In this document: positions 34,938 through 40,556 of the stretch, piece after piece
Layout: each line of letters starts with the position of its first letter
Position numbering within the stretch: position 1 is the stretch's first letter
Source: a virus
Virus record (IMG/VR): IMGVR_UViG_3300017734_000008
Location: 1 to 53,711 of that record
Strand: one strand, 5' to 3'
Length of the DNA: 53,711 nucleotides
Notes under the pieces: model-generated
The model's database searches: none
Told to the model about the DNA's origin: nothing
Seen by the model: the letters and a program-made list of their open reading frames with translations, nothing else
Translations under genes and position numbers: made by a program

Positions 34938-34957
34938 GCTAGTATTTTTTTACTAGC
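34938..34957 (-). terminator. Perfect hairpin at the end of a reverse-strand gene
   Basis: GCTAGTA (34938-34944), loop of six T, TACTAGC (34951-34957): a 7-bp perfect stem overlapping the stop codon region of the reverse-strand gene ending at 34953. It could be a weak terminator or a processing site between reverse-strand genes; no clear U-run follows on the reverse strand. Confidence 0.35.
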
Positions 34958-35135
34958 TATTTAGAAGACTTTCAGATGCATCAATAACGCTTTGTTCATT
35001 GATTCTTTTCTTTAAGTCTTTAATCTTTATATCAATCCACTTCATATCAGTAGTTACTCTACCCTGTTGTAACGCCTGACTGGCCCACTTGGACTCCAAC
35101 TGAAGCTTCTCCGATATTAGCATTTGTAGTGCCAT
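34953..35135 (-). CDS. Small helical protein (60 aa)
   Basis: A 60-aa, mostly helical protein: MALQMLISEKLQLESKWASQ, then VTTDMKWIDIKIKDLKKRIN. I recognise the pattern (E.LQLE.KWASQAL..G.VT.DMKWID..I) from small marine phage genes. It overlaps the upstream reverse gene by 77 bases in another frame, an unusually long overlap. Function unknown. Confidence 0.6.
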   Translation of the reverse strand: MALQMLISEKLQLESKWASQALQQGRVTTDMKWIDIKIKDLKKRINEQSVIDASESLLNS

Positions 35136-35319
35136 TTTTTAGCTCCTCATATGTGATGAACACAAATTTTTTTGTATAAAGAGGTTCATCGTTTGCTTTG
35201 ATTTCACCATTGTGCAGTTTTTTACCGAACTGTTGTAAAGCCAAAACATCGTTGTCAGCCTTAATTATCCCATCATAATGCTTACCTTCGTATCTCATCT
35301 GAACGCGATAACTTTTCAT
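35059..35319 (-). CDS. Small conserved hypothetical protein (86 aa)
   Basis: An 86-aa protein starting MKSYRVQMRYEGKHYDGIIK, followed by NDVLALQQFGKKLHNGEIKA and FVFITYEELKNGTTNANIGE, ending in a Gly/Val-rich tail. The YRVQ ... GIIKA.ND..AL..F layout looks like a small conserved beta-alpha protein of marine phages. It overlaps the downstream reverse gene by 77 bases. Role unknown. Confidence 0.65.
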   Translation of the reverse strand: MKSYRVQMRYEGKHYDGIIKADNDVLALQQFGKKLHNGEIKANDEPLYTKKFVFITYEELKNGTTNANIGEASVGVQVGQSGVTTG

Positions 35320-35356
35320 AAGATAGTATATAACAAAATATGGTAGGAATACAACC

Positions 35357-35569
35357 CTATGTGCCTACAGCTGGTGTACAAGTATATTTAGTGGCTAGTC
35401 TATTAGATTCTACTATATCTTGTGGCACTGAAGTAATTAAGGCTTTAGATTCATCGAAAGCTTTAACTGTACATTCTGCCCAAGAATTAAAAGTATCGGG
35501 ATGGGTAACACCTGGAGCGCAAGTGAAGTCCATGAAAGAACAAACATAAATAGTCAAAATAAATTTCAT
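35357..35569 (-). CDS. Small exported Cys-containing protein
   Basis: A 70-aa protein with a short signal-like start MKFILTIYVCSFMDFTCAPG and a small Cys-containing domain (SWAECTVKAFDESKALI ... ATKYTCTPAVGT). I recognise this type from marine phages: a hydrophobic leader with TIYVCS followed by conserved W, C and final FxC/YTC residues; likely exported or membrane-attached, function unknown. The reverse frame stays open upstream to 35773, but ATG 35569 gives this clear N-terminus. The forward-strand ORF over the same bases is a shadow. Confidence 0.65.
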   Translation of the reverse strand: MKFILTIYVCSFMDFTCAPGVTHPDTFNSWAECTVKAFDESKALITSVPQDIVESNRLATKYTCTPAVGT

Positions 35570-35586
35570 AATATCCCATTTAGTCC

Positions 35587-35614
35587 TTGCATTTAATATT
35601 GAAATAAGTATAAA
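35587..35614 (+). promoter_or_regulatory. Sigma70-like promoter in divergent region
   Basis: TTGCAT (35587-35592), 16 bases, TATAAA (35609-35614), with an AGGAG site and ATG at 35640 downstream. On the reverse strand a second candidate overlaps it: TTGAAT (complement of 35614-35619), 17 bases, TTAAAT (complement of 35591-35596), facing the reverse gene at 35569. Overlapping divergent promoters could make the two small operons mutually exclusive. Confidence 0.45.
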
Positions 35615-35639
35615 TTCAAGGAAACAATAGGAGTATATC

Positions 35640-35951
35640 ATGGAAGACAATGACAACAAACCAAGTACACTTGAAAAGGTGGTAGAAAACTTAACGCACC
35701 CTACTACTAACATCAGAGAAGTTAATTTTAAGAATAAACCTGATGACATTGTACAAACACTAGGTGCAGACACCGATGCTATATTGATTACTTTTGAAAG
35801 AGATAAAGGTGAACTAAAACTTTATCACAATGGAGTCGAAATAGATAAAGCTGTATTTGCTAGAGTATTAAAAGCAGAGACAAGCTACTATGCTGTTTTT
35901 GATTTTATACAAGATAAGTTTAAATCATGGAGGGACGCATGGGTGAATTAA
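35640..35951 (+). CDS. Hypothetical protein (103 aa)
   Basis: A 103-aa acidic protein starting MEDNDNKPSTLEKVVENLTH, with ADTDAILITFERDKGELKLY and a Trp-containing end (FKSWRDAWVN). The DAILI.FE..KGELKLYHNG core looks like a small beta sheet. It is the first gene of a rightward small-gene operon behind a plausible promoter and AGGAG site. No family recognised. Confidence 0.7.
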   Translation: MEDNDNKPSTLEKVVENLTHPTTNIREVNFKNKPDDIVQTLGADTDAILITFERDKGELKLYHNGVEIDKAVFARVLKAETSYYAVFDFIQDKFKSWRDAWVN

Positions 35952-36217
35952 GACTTAAAAGTAGCTCTAAAGCCTTTGCTAAATTTGTAAAGGACGTAGA
36001 TGATATTTTATCAAAAGTACATACACATGACAAAGAAGGTAACAAATGTGAATGCACATCTGAAAGCTTTGTGGATAGCCGAGATAGGTTAGTTAATGTA
36101 GAACTTGACTTTAAAGATGGACATCCAGCAAAGATACTTAATATGTGGGTTGCAGCAGATTTTGTTGATGATGAAATAGAAAGTCTTGAAGCAATCAATG
36201 AAAAGAGGGATCAATGA
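35939..36217 (+). CDS. Hypothetical protein (92 aa)
   Basis: A 92-aa charged protein: MGELRLKSSSKAFAKFVKDV, a Cys/His segment VHTHDKEGNKCECTSE, then VNVELDFKDGHPAKILNMWV. ATG 35939 has GGAGGG six bases upstream; the in-frame ATG at 35927 contains that site, so I prefer the former. Overlaps the previous stop by 13 bases and the next start by ATGA. Function unknown. Confidence 0.65.
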   Translation: MGELRLKSSSKAFAKFVKDVDDILSKVHTHDKEGNKCECTSESFVDSRDRLVNVELDFKDGHPAKILNMWVAADFVDDEIESLEAINEKRDQ

Positions 36218-36321
36218 AATATTTAGGAAGATTATTACTTTTATTAGCAATATTAATAATACCTCCTAAAATTTTATTTATTATTATAGGAGTATTAGCC
36301 TATACAATTTATAACTCATAA
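36214..36321 (+). CDS. 35-aa membrane protein
   Basis: A 35-aa, almost wholly hydrophobic peptide: MKYLGRLLLLLAILIIPPKI then LFIIIGVLAYTIYNS, i.e. two short membrane segments separated by IPPK. Coupled upstream by ATGA and followed by an AAGGAG site for the lipoprotein gene. A holin-like or inhibitor peptide is conceivable; nothing specific is seen. Confidence 0.55.
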   Translation: MKYLGRLLLLLAILIIPPKILFIIIGVLAYTIYNS

Positions 36322-36330
36322 GGAGAACCA

Positions 36331-36492
36331 ATGAGAATAGTAACAATTCTAGCATTATTTTTATTTCTAACGGGTTGTGGTTACACAATGAAGTTAGGTA
36401 AAAAATGTACACCAGGACATGACGAGTGGTCATATGTTTGGTTTGTAGAGAAGGATGGTAACAATGTCAGCAGAAAAAATTGTACCAAGTAA
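36331..36492 (+). CDS. Small lipoprotein
   Basis: A 53-aa protein with a type II signal peptide and lipobox: MRIVTILALFLFLTGCGYTM, cleaved before Cys15-16 region (LTGC). The mature part has two more cysteines (KKCTPGHDEWSYVWFVEKDG and NCTK) and could form a disulphide loop. Probably anchored in the host outer membrane periplasmic face; phage lipoproteins of this size act in superinfection exclusion or lysis (o-spanin), both unproven here. AAGGAG lies nine bases before the ATG. Confidence 0.65.
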   Translation: MRIVTILALFLFLTGCGYTMKLGKKCTPGHDEWSYVWFVEKDGNNVSRKNCTK

Positions 36493-36661
36493 AGATTGGC
36501 GCGAAAGAAGAATCGCTGCCATTAATAGACAAACAAACAAATTTAATGGTATGAGATCTGTGGCCGAATACTATGCAGATGAACACCTACAAATTTGTCA
36601 AAGTAAATGCAAAACTAAAGCGGAGTATAAAATATGGACACGAGAAAATGGAAAAGTGTAG
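36464..36661 (+). CDS. Small basic hypothetical protein (65 aa)
   Basis: A 65-aa protein beginning MSAEKIVPSKDWRERRIAAI, then NRQTNKFNGMRSVAEYYADE and two Cys in LQICQSKCKTKAEYK. ATG 36464 has AAGGA eight bases upstream; the in-frame ATG 36455 has none at the proper distance. Overlaps both neighbours. Function unknown. Confidence 0.6.
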   Translation: MSAEKIVPSKDWRERRIAAINRQTNKFNGMRSVAEYYADEHLQICQSKCKTKAEYKIWTRENGKV

Positions 36662-36849
36662 CTGTAGATATAGAAAACTATAAAATTATTACAGCTATGG
36701 GTGAGAAAGGTTTTAGAAGACCAGGGGCAATGATAGCAAAACTTGTTGACTCTGAACTTAAAACCATTGCTAAGAAAACAGGTAAATCAATTGATAAATT
36801 GAGAGCTGATCTACTTGTACAAGGAGGCCGTAAATTAAATGGACGATAG
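36634..36849 (+). CDS. Ribbon-helix-helix-like small DNA-binding candidate
   Basis: A 71-aa basic protein: RKWKSVAVDIENYKIITAMG (a strand with alternating residues followed by helix), GFRRPGAMIAKLVDSELKTI and a last helix SIDKLRADLL. The strand-helix-helix order resembles Arc/MetJ-type transcription factors, which would fit a regulator in an early operon. This is pattern reading only; the family match needs a search. Confidence 0.55.
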   Translation: MDTRKWKSVAVDIENYKIITAMGEKGFRRPGAMIAKLVDSELKTIAKKTGKSIDKLRADLLVQGGRKLNGR

Positions 36850-37033
36850 TAGTAATAGAACAACTAAGAACGAAAAGATAATAATTGAGATAAATGAGTC
36901 TACTAAAGGTAAGACCCACGCCATGGCAATAGAACTAGCGCTTACATTAAGCAAACAGTTAGAACCGTGGAAGAGGCATGTAAAGGGGCTCACAATAAAG
37001 AAAAACAATAAGATTTTCAAAAAAGTATCTTAA
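36839..37033 (+). CDS. Small hypothetical protein (64 aa)
   Basis: A 64-aa charged protein, MDDSSNRTTKNEKIIIEINE then GKTHAMAIELALTLSKQLEP and a Lys-rich tail (VKGLTIKKNNKIFKK). It overlaps the preceding gene by 11 bases. No family recognised; last gene before a structured intergenic stretch. Confidence 0.6.
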   Translation: MDDSSNRTTKNEKIIIEINESTKGKTHAMAIELALTLSKQLEPWKRHVKGLTIKKNNKIFKKVS

Positions 37034-37196
37034 TCAAGATATTGTGTGGCAGGTGTAAGAAAACACTTGATCTTGTGCCTGCCATTTGTTACAGATCATC
37101 TGTATTCCTCATAACCTAATGAAAAGTAGAGGTTTCAATCTACTTAGATTACCGAACAGCGAACAACCTTTTTTATTAACTTAAAAGGAGATTGTT
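37034..37196 (+). ncRNA. Candidate structured leader or small RNA
   Basis: This 163-base gap holds three successive dyads: TGGCAGG (37047-37053) with CCTGCCA (37078-37084) plus an inner AAG/CTT; a perfect ACAGATCATCTGT palindrome (37091-37103); and AAGTAGA/TCTACTT (37124-37130 and 37139-37145). It ends directly at a strong AAAAGGAG site for the TTG-start gene at 37197. It may be a structured 5' leader, a small RNA or a terminator followed by a new promoter. Confidence 0.35.
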
Positions 37197-37445
37197 TTGG
37201 CAGAAACGAAGCGAAAGCCATTAGAAGAAGTTTTAGATCAGGGTTTAAATAAGTTAGTGATGTCATGTCCTAATAAAAAAACCTATGATGAAATTACTTC
37301 AATAATGTTTCAGCTTTATAATGGTAATGATTACGGTATGGGGAACTTTAGCTTACAGTTTTTAAGTAAAATTGACCAAGCTTGGCGAAAAGGACGAAAA
37401 CAAACTGCAAAAAAGTTGGGATTGTCTTTAGTTAAGAATGTGTAG
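37197..37445 (+). CDS. Hypothetical protein (82 aa) with TTG start
   Basis: An 82-aa helical protein beginning MAETKRKPLEEVLDQGLNKL, with a single Cys (VMSCPNKKTYDEIT) and a basic tail (KGRKQTAKKLGLSLVKNV). The start is TTG at 37197: a full AAAAGGAG ends seven bases upstream and no ATG lies nearby. It is bracketed by RNA-structure candidates on both sides. Function unknown. Confidence 0.65.
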   Translation: MAETKRKPLEEVLDQGLNKLVMSCPNKKTYDEITSIMFQLYNGNDYGMGNFSLQFLSKIDQAWRKGRKQTAKKLGLSLVKNV

Positions 37446-37490
37446 CCACCAGTTTCCATATCCATATCATTGTCTTTCCAAAACTGGTGG
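37446..37490 (+). promoter_or_regulatory. Hairpin that could sequester the next ribosome binding site
   Basis: CCACCAGTTT (37446-37455) pairs perfectly with AAACTGGTGG (37481-37490) across a 25-base loop. The 5' arm starts directly after a stop codon and the 3' arm contains the GGTGG that would serve as ribosome binding site for ATG 37499. There is no U-run, so translational control or mRNA stability is likelier than termination. Confidence 0.45.
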
Positions 37491-37498
37491 TTATGCAG

Positions 37499-37675
37499 AT
37501 GAGTTTATTTGATCATAGTCTAAGTGACGTAAATGAAATGAGTGGTATTGATCGAACTCATTTTATGAATGATATTTATTTAGATTGGCAAGCCTCCAAG
37601 AGTCTCCGACAAAAGAAAATGGAGACTTTTTATCTTGAGTTACTCAAACAACTTATTAAAGATTATGGGCACTAA
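37499..37675 (+). CDS. Small hypothetical protein (58 aa)
   Basis: A 58-aa protein: MSLFDHSLSDVNEMSGIDRT then HFMNDIYLDWQASKSLRQKK, helical and charged. Three starts are possible (GTG 37487, ATG 37493, ATG 37499); spacing from GGTGG favours the last. It overlaps the next gene by 11 bases. No family recognised. Confidence 0.55.
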   Translation: MSLFDHSLSDVNEMSGIDRTHFMNDIYLDWQASKSLRQKKMETFYLELLKQLIKDYGH

Positions 37676-38072
37676 TATTGCGACAGAAATATTAAAAACT
37701 CATTTGAGATCTGAACATAGACTTTATCAAGCTATAGTTGTTCAAGCGTTTGAAGATTGTTTATATACTTTAGGTGGTAAGAATGAAGCTTATAATAAAA
37801 AAGAAGCTCATGAATGGTTTATGGCTAATGGTAAAGATTTTAGACAGATCTGTGATCTAGCTAATTTAGATCCCGATCATGTACACGGTAGGTACAAGTG
37901 GTGTTTAAACAATAAAGTGATTGTTTTTACAGAAATTCAATGTTATTGGATTGAGTATAAAAATGAATATAAGAAATATAGGGCCGTGGGCACTAAAGAA
38001 GAAAGAAAAACCATCAAAGAAAGAATTGACCAAATAAGGTTTAAACTTAAATTGAAGGATAAAAGAAAATGA
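37665..38072 (+). CDS. Conserved hypothetical protein (135 aa)
   Basis: A 135-aa protein: LRSEHRLYQAIVVQAFEDCL, NKKEAHEWFMANGKDFRQIC, LANLDPDHVHGRYKWCLNNK and a Lys/Arg-rich C-terminus. The AxxDA/E-A-x-W ... F..IC..A.LDPD.VR..Y block is one I know from many marine phage proteins and it looks helical, possibly DNA-binding. ATG 37665 chosen over an upstream non-ATG codon at 37635. Confidence 0.7.
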   Translation: MGTNIATEILKTHLRSEHRLYQAIVVQAFEDCLYTLGGKNEAYNKKEAHEWFMANGKDFRQICDLANLDPDHVHGRYKWCLNNKVIVFTEIQCYWIEYKNEYKKYRAVGTKEERKTIKERIDQIRFKLKLKDKRK

Positions 38073-38269
38073 AAATTAAAATTTTAAAAGCATTAGAAGA
38101 TAAATACCATGCTAAAATTAGTGAGGCCGAGGCTACTTTAGAAATATACCTTACTAAATCTGTAGGAATTGGAGAGCACCCGCAACATATAGATGAAGCT
38201 GATAAACTTGTTGATACGATAGCGCAGAATGAAGAGAAGTTAGGTGTTATACATAGACTAAAACAATGA
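38069..38269 (+). CDS. Small helical protein (66 aa)
   Basis: A 66-aa protein, MKIKILKALEDKYHAKISEA then EATLEIYLTKSVGIGEHPQH and a helical end. The A...L.IYL..SVGIGEHP.. pattern is recurrent in phage genomes as a short coiled-coil protein with a conserved GIGEHP turn. Coupled to both neighbours by ATGA overlaps. Function unknown. Confidence 0.7.
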   Translation: MKIKILKALEDKYHAKISEAEATLEIYLTKSVGIGEHPQHIDEADKLVDTIAQNEEKLGVIHRLKQ

Positions 38270-38484
38270 AAGAATTAGTCATAGGTCTACTTATTTTAGT
38301 GAGTGGAGAAAAAATTGAGACAAGACATATTACTATTTACGAATCATGTTATACGTGGTATCAGAAGAACGTAGAAATGAAAGAGATAAAGACTACCTTT
38401 TTAGCCGAAGATCTTATCATTTGTATGAAGGCCAACGAGTCGTTGGTTTTATTTGTAGTGATAAAGAACCTAAATGAGTATTAG
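38266..38484 (+). CDS. Small exported-type protein (72 aa)
   Basis: A 72-aa protein with a mildly hydrophobic start (MKELVIGLLILVSGEKIETR) and two Cys (ITIYESCYTWYQKNVEM; AEDLIICMKANESLVL). It resembles, in length and Cys layout, the other short exported proteins at 862 and 35357. Starts in ATGA overlap. Function unknown. Confidence 0.6.
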   Translation: MKELVIGLLILVSGEKIETRHITIYESCYTWYQKNVEMKEIKTTFLAEDLIICMKANESLVLFVVIKNLNEY

Positions 38485-38584
38485 AAAAAAAATTTGTGCT
38501 AAATTAAGATTAAACTGGATGAGAACCCTCTACATCGGTTTGGCCTGTTTGTGGTCTTTTTTAATTTATGTCCCCTTTAAATAA
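38474..38584 (+). CDS. 36-aa membrane peptide
   Basis: A 36-aa ORF: a basic N-terminus (MSIRKKICAKLRLNW) and one membrane helix (LYIGLACLWSFLIYVPF). The positive-inside layout suggests a single-pass inner-membrane protein with the N-terminus inside. It overlaps both neighbours in different frames, by 11 and 17 bases. Confidence 0.5.
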   Translation: MSIRKKICAKLRLNWMRTLYIGLACLWSFLIYVPFK

Positions 38585-38729
38585 AATTAACATTGCAGCT
38601 GTAAATTGGGAAAGAACGAAAGATCCGAAATATAAGAAAGAGTGGTATATTTTAATTAAAAGGTGGTCTGAGTCTATCCGAAAAAAACCCAAGCAAATAT
38701 TAGAGTACAAGTGGCCGCTGTTAAAATAA
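38568..38729 (+). CDS. Small basic hypothetical protein (53 aa)
   Basis: A 53-aa Lys/Trp-rich protein: MSPLNKINIAAVNWERTKDP, KYKKEWYILIKRWSESIRKK, PKQILEYKWPLLK. It starts inside the membrane-peptide gene and is the last gene before the long non-coding stretch. The basic, aromatic composition suggests nucleic acid or protein binding; no family recognised. Confidence 0.6.
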   Translation: MSPLNKINIAAVNWERTKDPKYKKEWYILIKRWSESIRKKPKQILEYKWPLLK

Positions 38730-38766
38730 AAAAAGTAAAATCATCGAAATTCATAAGGTTAACTAA

Positions 38767-38830
38767 GATAGGGTAACATGTAATAACCTTTTCTAGGGGA
38801 AAAGATGTCGAGAGAGCATGCTACCCTATC
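38767..38830. other. Structured inverted-repeat element
   Basis: GATAGGGTAACATG (38767-38780) pairs with CATGCTACCCTATC (38817-38830) at 13 of 14 positions, enclosing a hairpin CTTTTC/GAAAAG (38788-38793, 38799-38804). As RNA it would form a long stem with an inner hairpin; as DNA it is a large dyad. No U-run follows on either strand. Confidence 0.45.
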
Positions 38831-38904
38831 GACCATAGTTATGTCATTGTTCCTCCGATCTGTCTACAGTATATATGGAAAACGGATAACGGACAACGAA
38901 AAAA

Positions 38905-38930
38905 GGGCGCTTCAGTCTCCCTCCACGCCC
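38905..38930. terminator. Weak GC hairpin
   Basis: GGGCG (38905-38909) and CGCCC (38926-38930), with flanking A-T pair, enclose a 16-base loop. It is preceded by an A-run and so could end transcripts reading leftward; on the forward strand no U-run follows. Low stability makes this tentative. Confidence 0.25.
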
Positions 38931-39064
38931 TAAAGATAACAAGAAATGATGTTATATAACGCTATAATTGTATAGTATTCGTTAATCTAAATCAACGAAG
39001 TAAAAAATCTACTATATAGATTATCTAGACCCCTATGCACTTTTTTTAGTCAGAGGTCAAAAGT

Positions 39065-39169
39065 GGTGTATCTGGTGTATCTGATGATTATAATTGTTGT
39101 ATATCAACACTTATAATCGATTTTAAGGTGTATCCGTAGGTGTATCCGTGGTGTATCTGGATACACCAC
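39065..39169. repeat. GGTGTATC(T/C)G iteron-like repeats
   Basis: Five direct copies of GGTGTATC followed by TG or CG start at 39065, 39074, 39127, 39139 and 39150, and one inverted copy (39159-39167) makes the last one a perfect 10-bp dyad GTGGTGTATC-TG-GATACACCAC (39148-39169). The two groups flank the palindrome at 39086-39118. Such arrays bind initiator or regulator proteins. Confidence 0.7.
39086..39118. repeat. Palindrome between the two repeat groups
   Basis: GATTATAA (39086-39093) pairs with TTATAATC (39111-39118); inside, one mismatch and then TGTTG/CAACA around a TATAT loop extend it to 13 of 14 pairs. The very AT-rich arms would melt or extrude easily, as at many origins and operators. 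Confidence 0.6.
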
Positions 39170-39318
39170 AATATCAATATTTCCTTGCGTAGTGCAAAAA
39201 TGTTAGTTTGGGTAACCTAGTCGGGGGTTAAAATAATCTATATAATAGAATTTGCGGTGGGCGGCAAATCTCAAGACATTGCTGAAGATGATCTTGATAA
39301 CGCCCGCCCCGTAAAATT

Positions 39319-39666
39319 ATGGTAATAGCTAAAACAATTATAAAAGCAGCAATCAAGAGAGCTAAGAAAAAGGCCGCTGCAACTAAAGGCAGGAAGCTTA
39401 CTAAAAGCTTGGATAAATACAATATTCATGCTGGTGGAGGTAAAGGCCCTGTACCTATTAAGAAACAATCATTACAAAAAAGCACATTAAGTGGTAGAAC
39501 TTATTCTATAAGTACCAATAAACTAAGCGCTAAAACAATGCTTGATATAGGTGGTGGTTATGGAACTACATCTACAGCAAGGTTTCAAGATGCAGTTAAG
39601 GACTTGATTGGTTTAGATAAGCTAAGTATAAGAAAAGCATTCAAAAGAGGGAAAGGAAAAAAATAA
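39319..39666 (+). CDS. Basic hypothetical protein (115 aa)
   Basis: A 115-aa Lys-rich protein: MVIAKTIIKAAIKRAKKKAA, then KLTKSLDKYNIHAGGGKGPV, a Ser/Thr middle and a basic end (RKAFKRGKGKK). It opens the terminase operon. The ATG has no clear Shine-Dalgarno site. The alternate Ala/Lys helix followed by Gly-rich turn recalls small virion proteins; function unknown. Its stop overlaps the next ATG (TAATGA). Confidence 0.65.
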   Translation: MVIAKTIIKAAIKRAKKKAAATKGRKLTKSLDKYNIHAGGGKGPVPIKKQSLQKSTLSGRTYSISTNKLSAKTMLDIGGGYGTTSTARFQDAVKDLIGLDKLSIRKAFKRGKGKK

Positions 39667-39938
39667 TGAAACAAAAAAAGTTATTACTAGGTGGACTTCT
39701 ATCTGCAGGTATAAAATATGCTGCTAAAAAGTATATGAAACGAAGCGGCAGAAATATATCTAAATTAACTAAAATGCAGCCAAAACTCTCAAAAAACAAA
39801 AGAGCTGGTGCTAAACATGATATGGCAACCGCTATACAAATGCAAGGAACCAAAAGTTTTCTGAACCCTAAGGGCATGACAATGAAAGATGTAAATAAAT
39901 TACAATCTTATAAAAATAGACTACCAAAGAATTACTAA
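39666..39938 (+). CDS. Basic hypothetical protein (90 aa)
   Basis: A 90-aa basic protein: a short hydrophobic start MKQKKLLLGGLLSAGIKYAA followed by KKYMKRSGRNISKLTKMQPK and a basic remainder ending NRLPKNY. The start could be a weak membrane anchor or simple amphipathic helix. One-base overlaps with the neighbours place it in the terminase operon. Function unknown. Confidence 0.65.
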   Translation: MKQKKLLLGGLLSAGIKYAAKKYMKRSGRNISKLTKMQPKLSKNKRAGAKHDMATAIQMQGTKSFLNPKGMTMKDVNKLQSYKNRLPKNY

Positions 39939-40462
39939 TGGCATTAAAAGCAAAAGCACTTAGAACTATAGATGATTTGACTCCCAAACAAAGAAAGTTT
40001 GTAGATATACTTGTAGCGAACTGGGGTGAAATCACAAAAGCCGAGGCCTGTAAAAGAGCTGGTTATGAAGCAAAGAATGATAAGAATTTTTCCGATATTG
40101 GAAGTAGACTAACTTTAAGACGACACAATCCACACGTAGTAAAATATATGGATCAACAGCTTGAAAAAGCTAAGGCCAAATATGAAAAGGATAGACTGCG
40201 TAGATACAAAAGATTAGAAAAATATGCTGACAATGCATTTGAAGATAAACAATATGCGTCAGCTATAAATGCTGAGTATAGATCAGGACAATTAGCTGGT
40301 TTATATGTAGATAAAAAAGAAGTAAAAGTATCAGGATTGGAGGGTATGTCACGTGCAGAGCTTGAGAAGAAACTCACAGAGCTTTCAAACAAGATCGATG
40401 GTTTCAACGCCAAAACGATCGAAGTTGAGCCAGAGACAAAAAAATTATCTAGTAAGTCATAA
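39938..40462 (+). CDS. terS: Terminase small subunit
   Basis: A 174-aa protein with the small terminase layout: DLTPKQRKFVDILVANWGEI then TKAEACKRAGY (helix-turn-helix), NPHVVKYMDQQLEKAKAKYE and LRRYKRLEKYADNAFEDKQY before a coiled coil (MSRAELEKKLTELSNK). Small subunits recognise the packaging site and hand DNA to the large subunit, which lies at 43628. The CTCGTT repeat island between the two genes is a candidate recognition site. The HTH assignment is by eye. Confidence 0.75.
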   Translation: MALKAKALRTIDDLTPKQRKFVDILVANWGEITKAEACKRAGYEAKNDKNFSDIGSRLTLRRHNPHVVKYMDQQLEKAKAKYEKDRLRRYKRLEKYADNAFEDKQYASAINAEYRSGQLAGLYVDKKEVKVSGLEGMSRAELEKKLTELSNKIDGFNAKTIEVEPETKKLSSKS

Positions 40463-40556
40463 TTGGACTTCCTTCATTACTGTTTTTAACGAGGTGCATA
40501 ACGCTGATCTCAACGTAAACTTAGGCAAAATTAATGTTAAGACGGAAGAAAAGTAA
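40398..40556 (+). CDS. Candidate overlapping small protein (52 aa)
   Basis: A 52-aa ORF in the +1 frame of the terminase small gene, running 94 bases past its stop: MVSTPKRSKLSQRQKNYLVS then HNWTSFITVFNEVHNADLNV, ending INVKTEEK. The second half (NWTSFITVFNEVHNADLNVN) reads like a true protein and covers an otherwise empty gap. It could alternatively be a frameshifted extension of the terminase small subunit. Confidence 0.5.
   Translation: MVSTPKRSKLSQRQKNYLVSHNWTSFITVFNEVHNADLNVNLGKINVKTEEK

Larger units (their letters stand above)
38730..39318. other. 589-base gene-free region, candidate replication origin/regulatory locus
   Basis: The longest stretch without a gene. In order it holds a 64-base structured element (38767-38830), a GGGCG/CGCCC hairpin (38905-38930), a very AT-rich part (about 38940-39060) containing TATATAGATTATCTAGA-like short dyads, the GGTGTATC repeat and palindrome cluster (39065-39169) and a small dyad ATTTGC/GCAAAT (39250-39269). 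Repeats plus a palindrome plus AT-rich DNA is the usual make-up of an origin; a promoter/operator or integration role is not excluded. Confidence 0.5.

Noticed and set aside
35340-35549. Forward ORF of 69 aa
   Set aside because: The reverse strand encodes a more convincing exported Cys protein over the same bases, in line with its reverse-strand neighbours.
38881-38900. Recurring GGACAACG-type words (also near 16672 and 29883)
   Set aside because: Two of the copies lie in coding sequence with normal codons; too short and too few to separate from chance.
39065-39169. Phage attachment site
   Set aside because: Repeats could suit an attP, but no integrase or excisionase is present in the window.
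38730-39318. tRNA gene in the long intergenic region
   Set aside because: The dyads do not form a cloverleaf and no T-loop GTTCGA-type sequence with flanking stems is present; none was noticed elsewhere in the window either.
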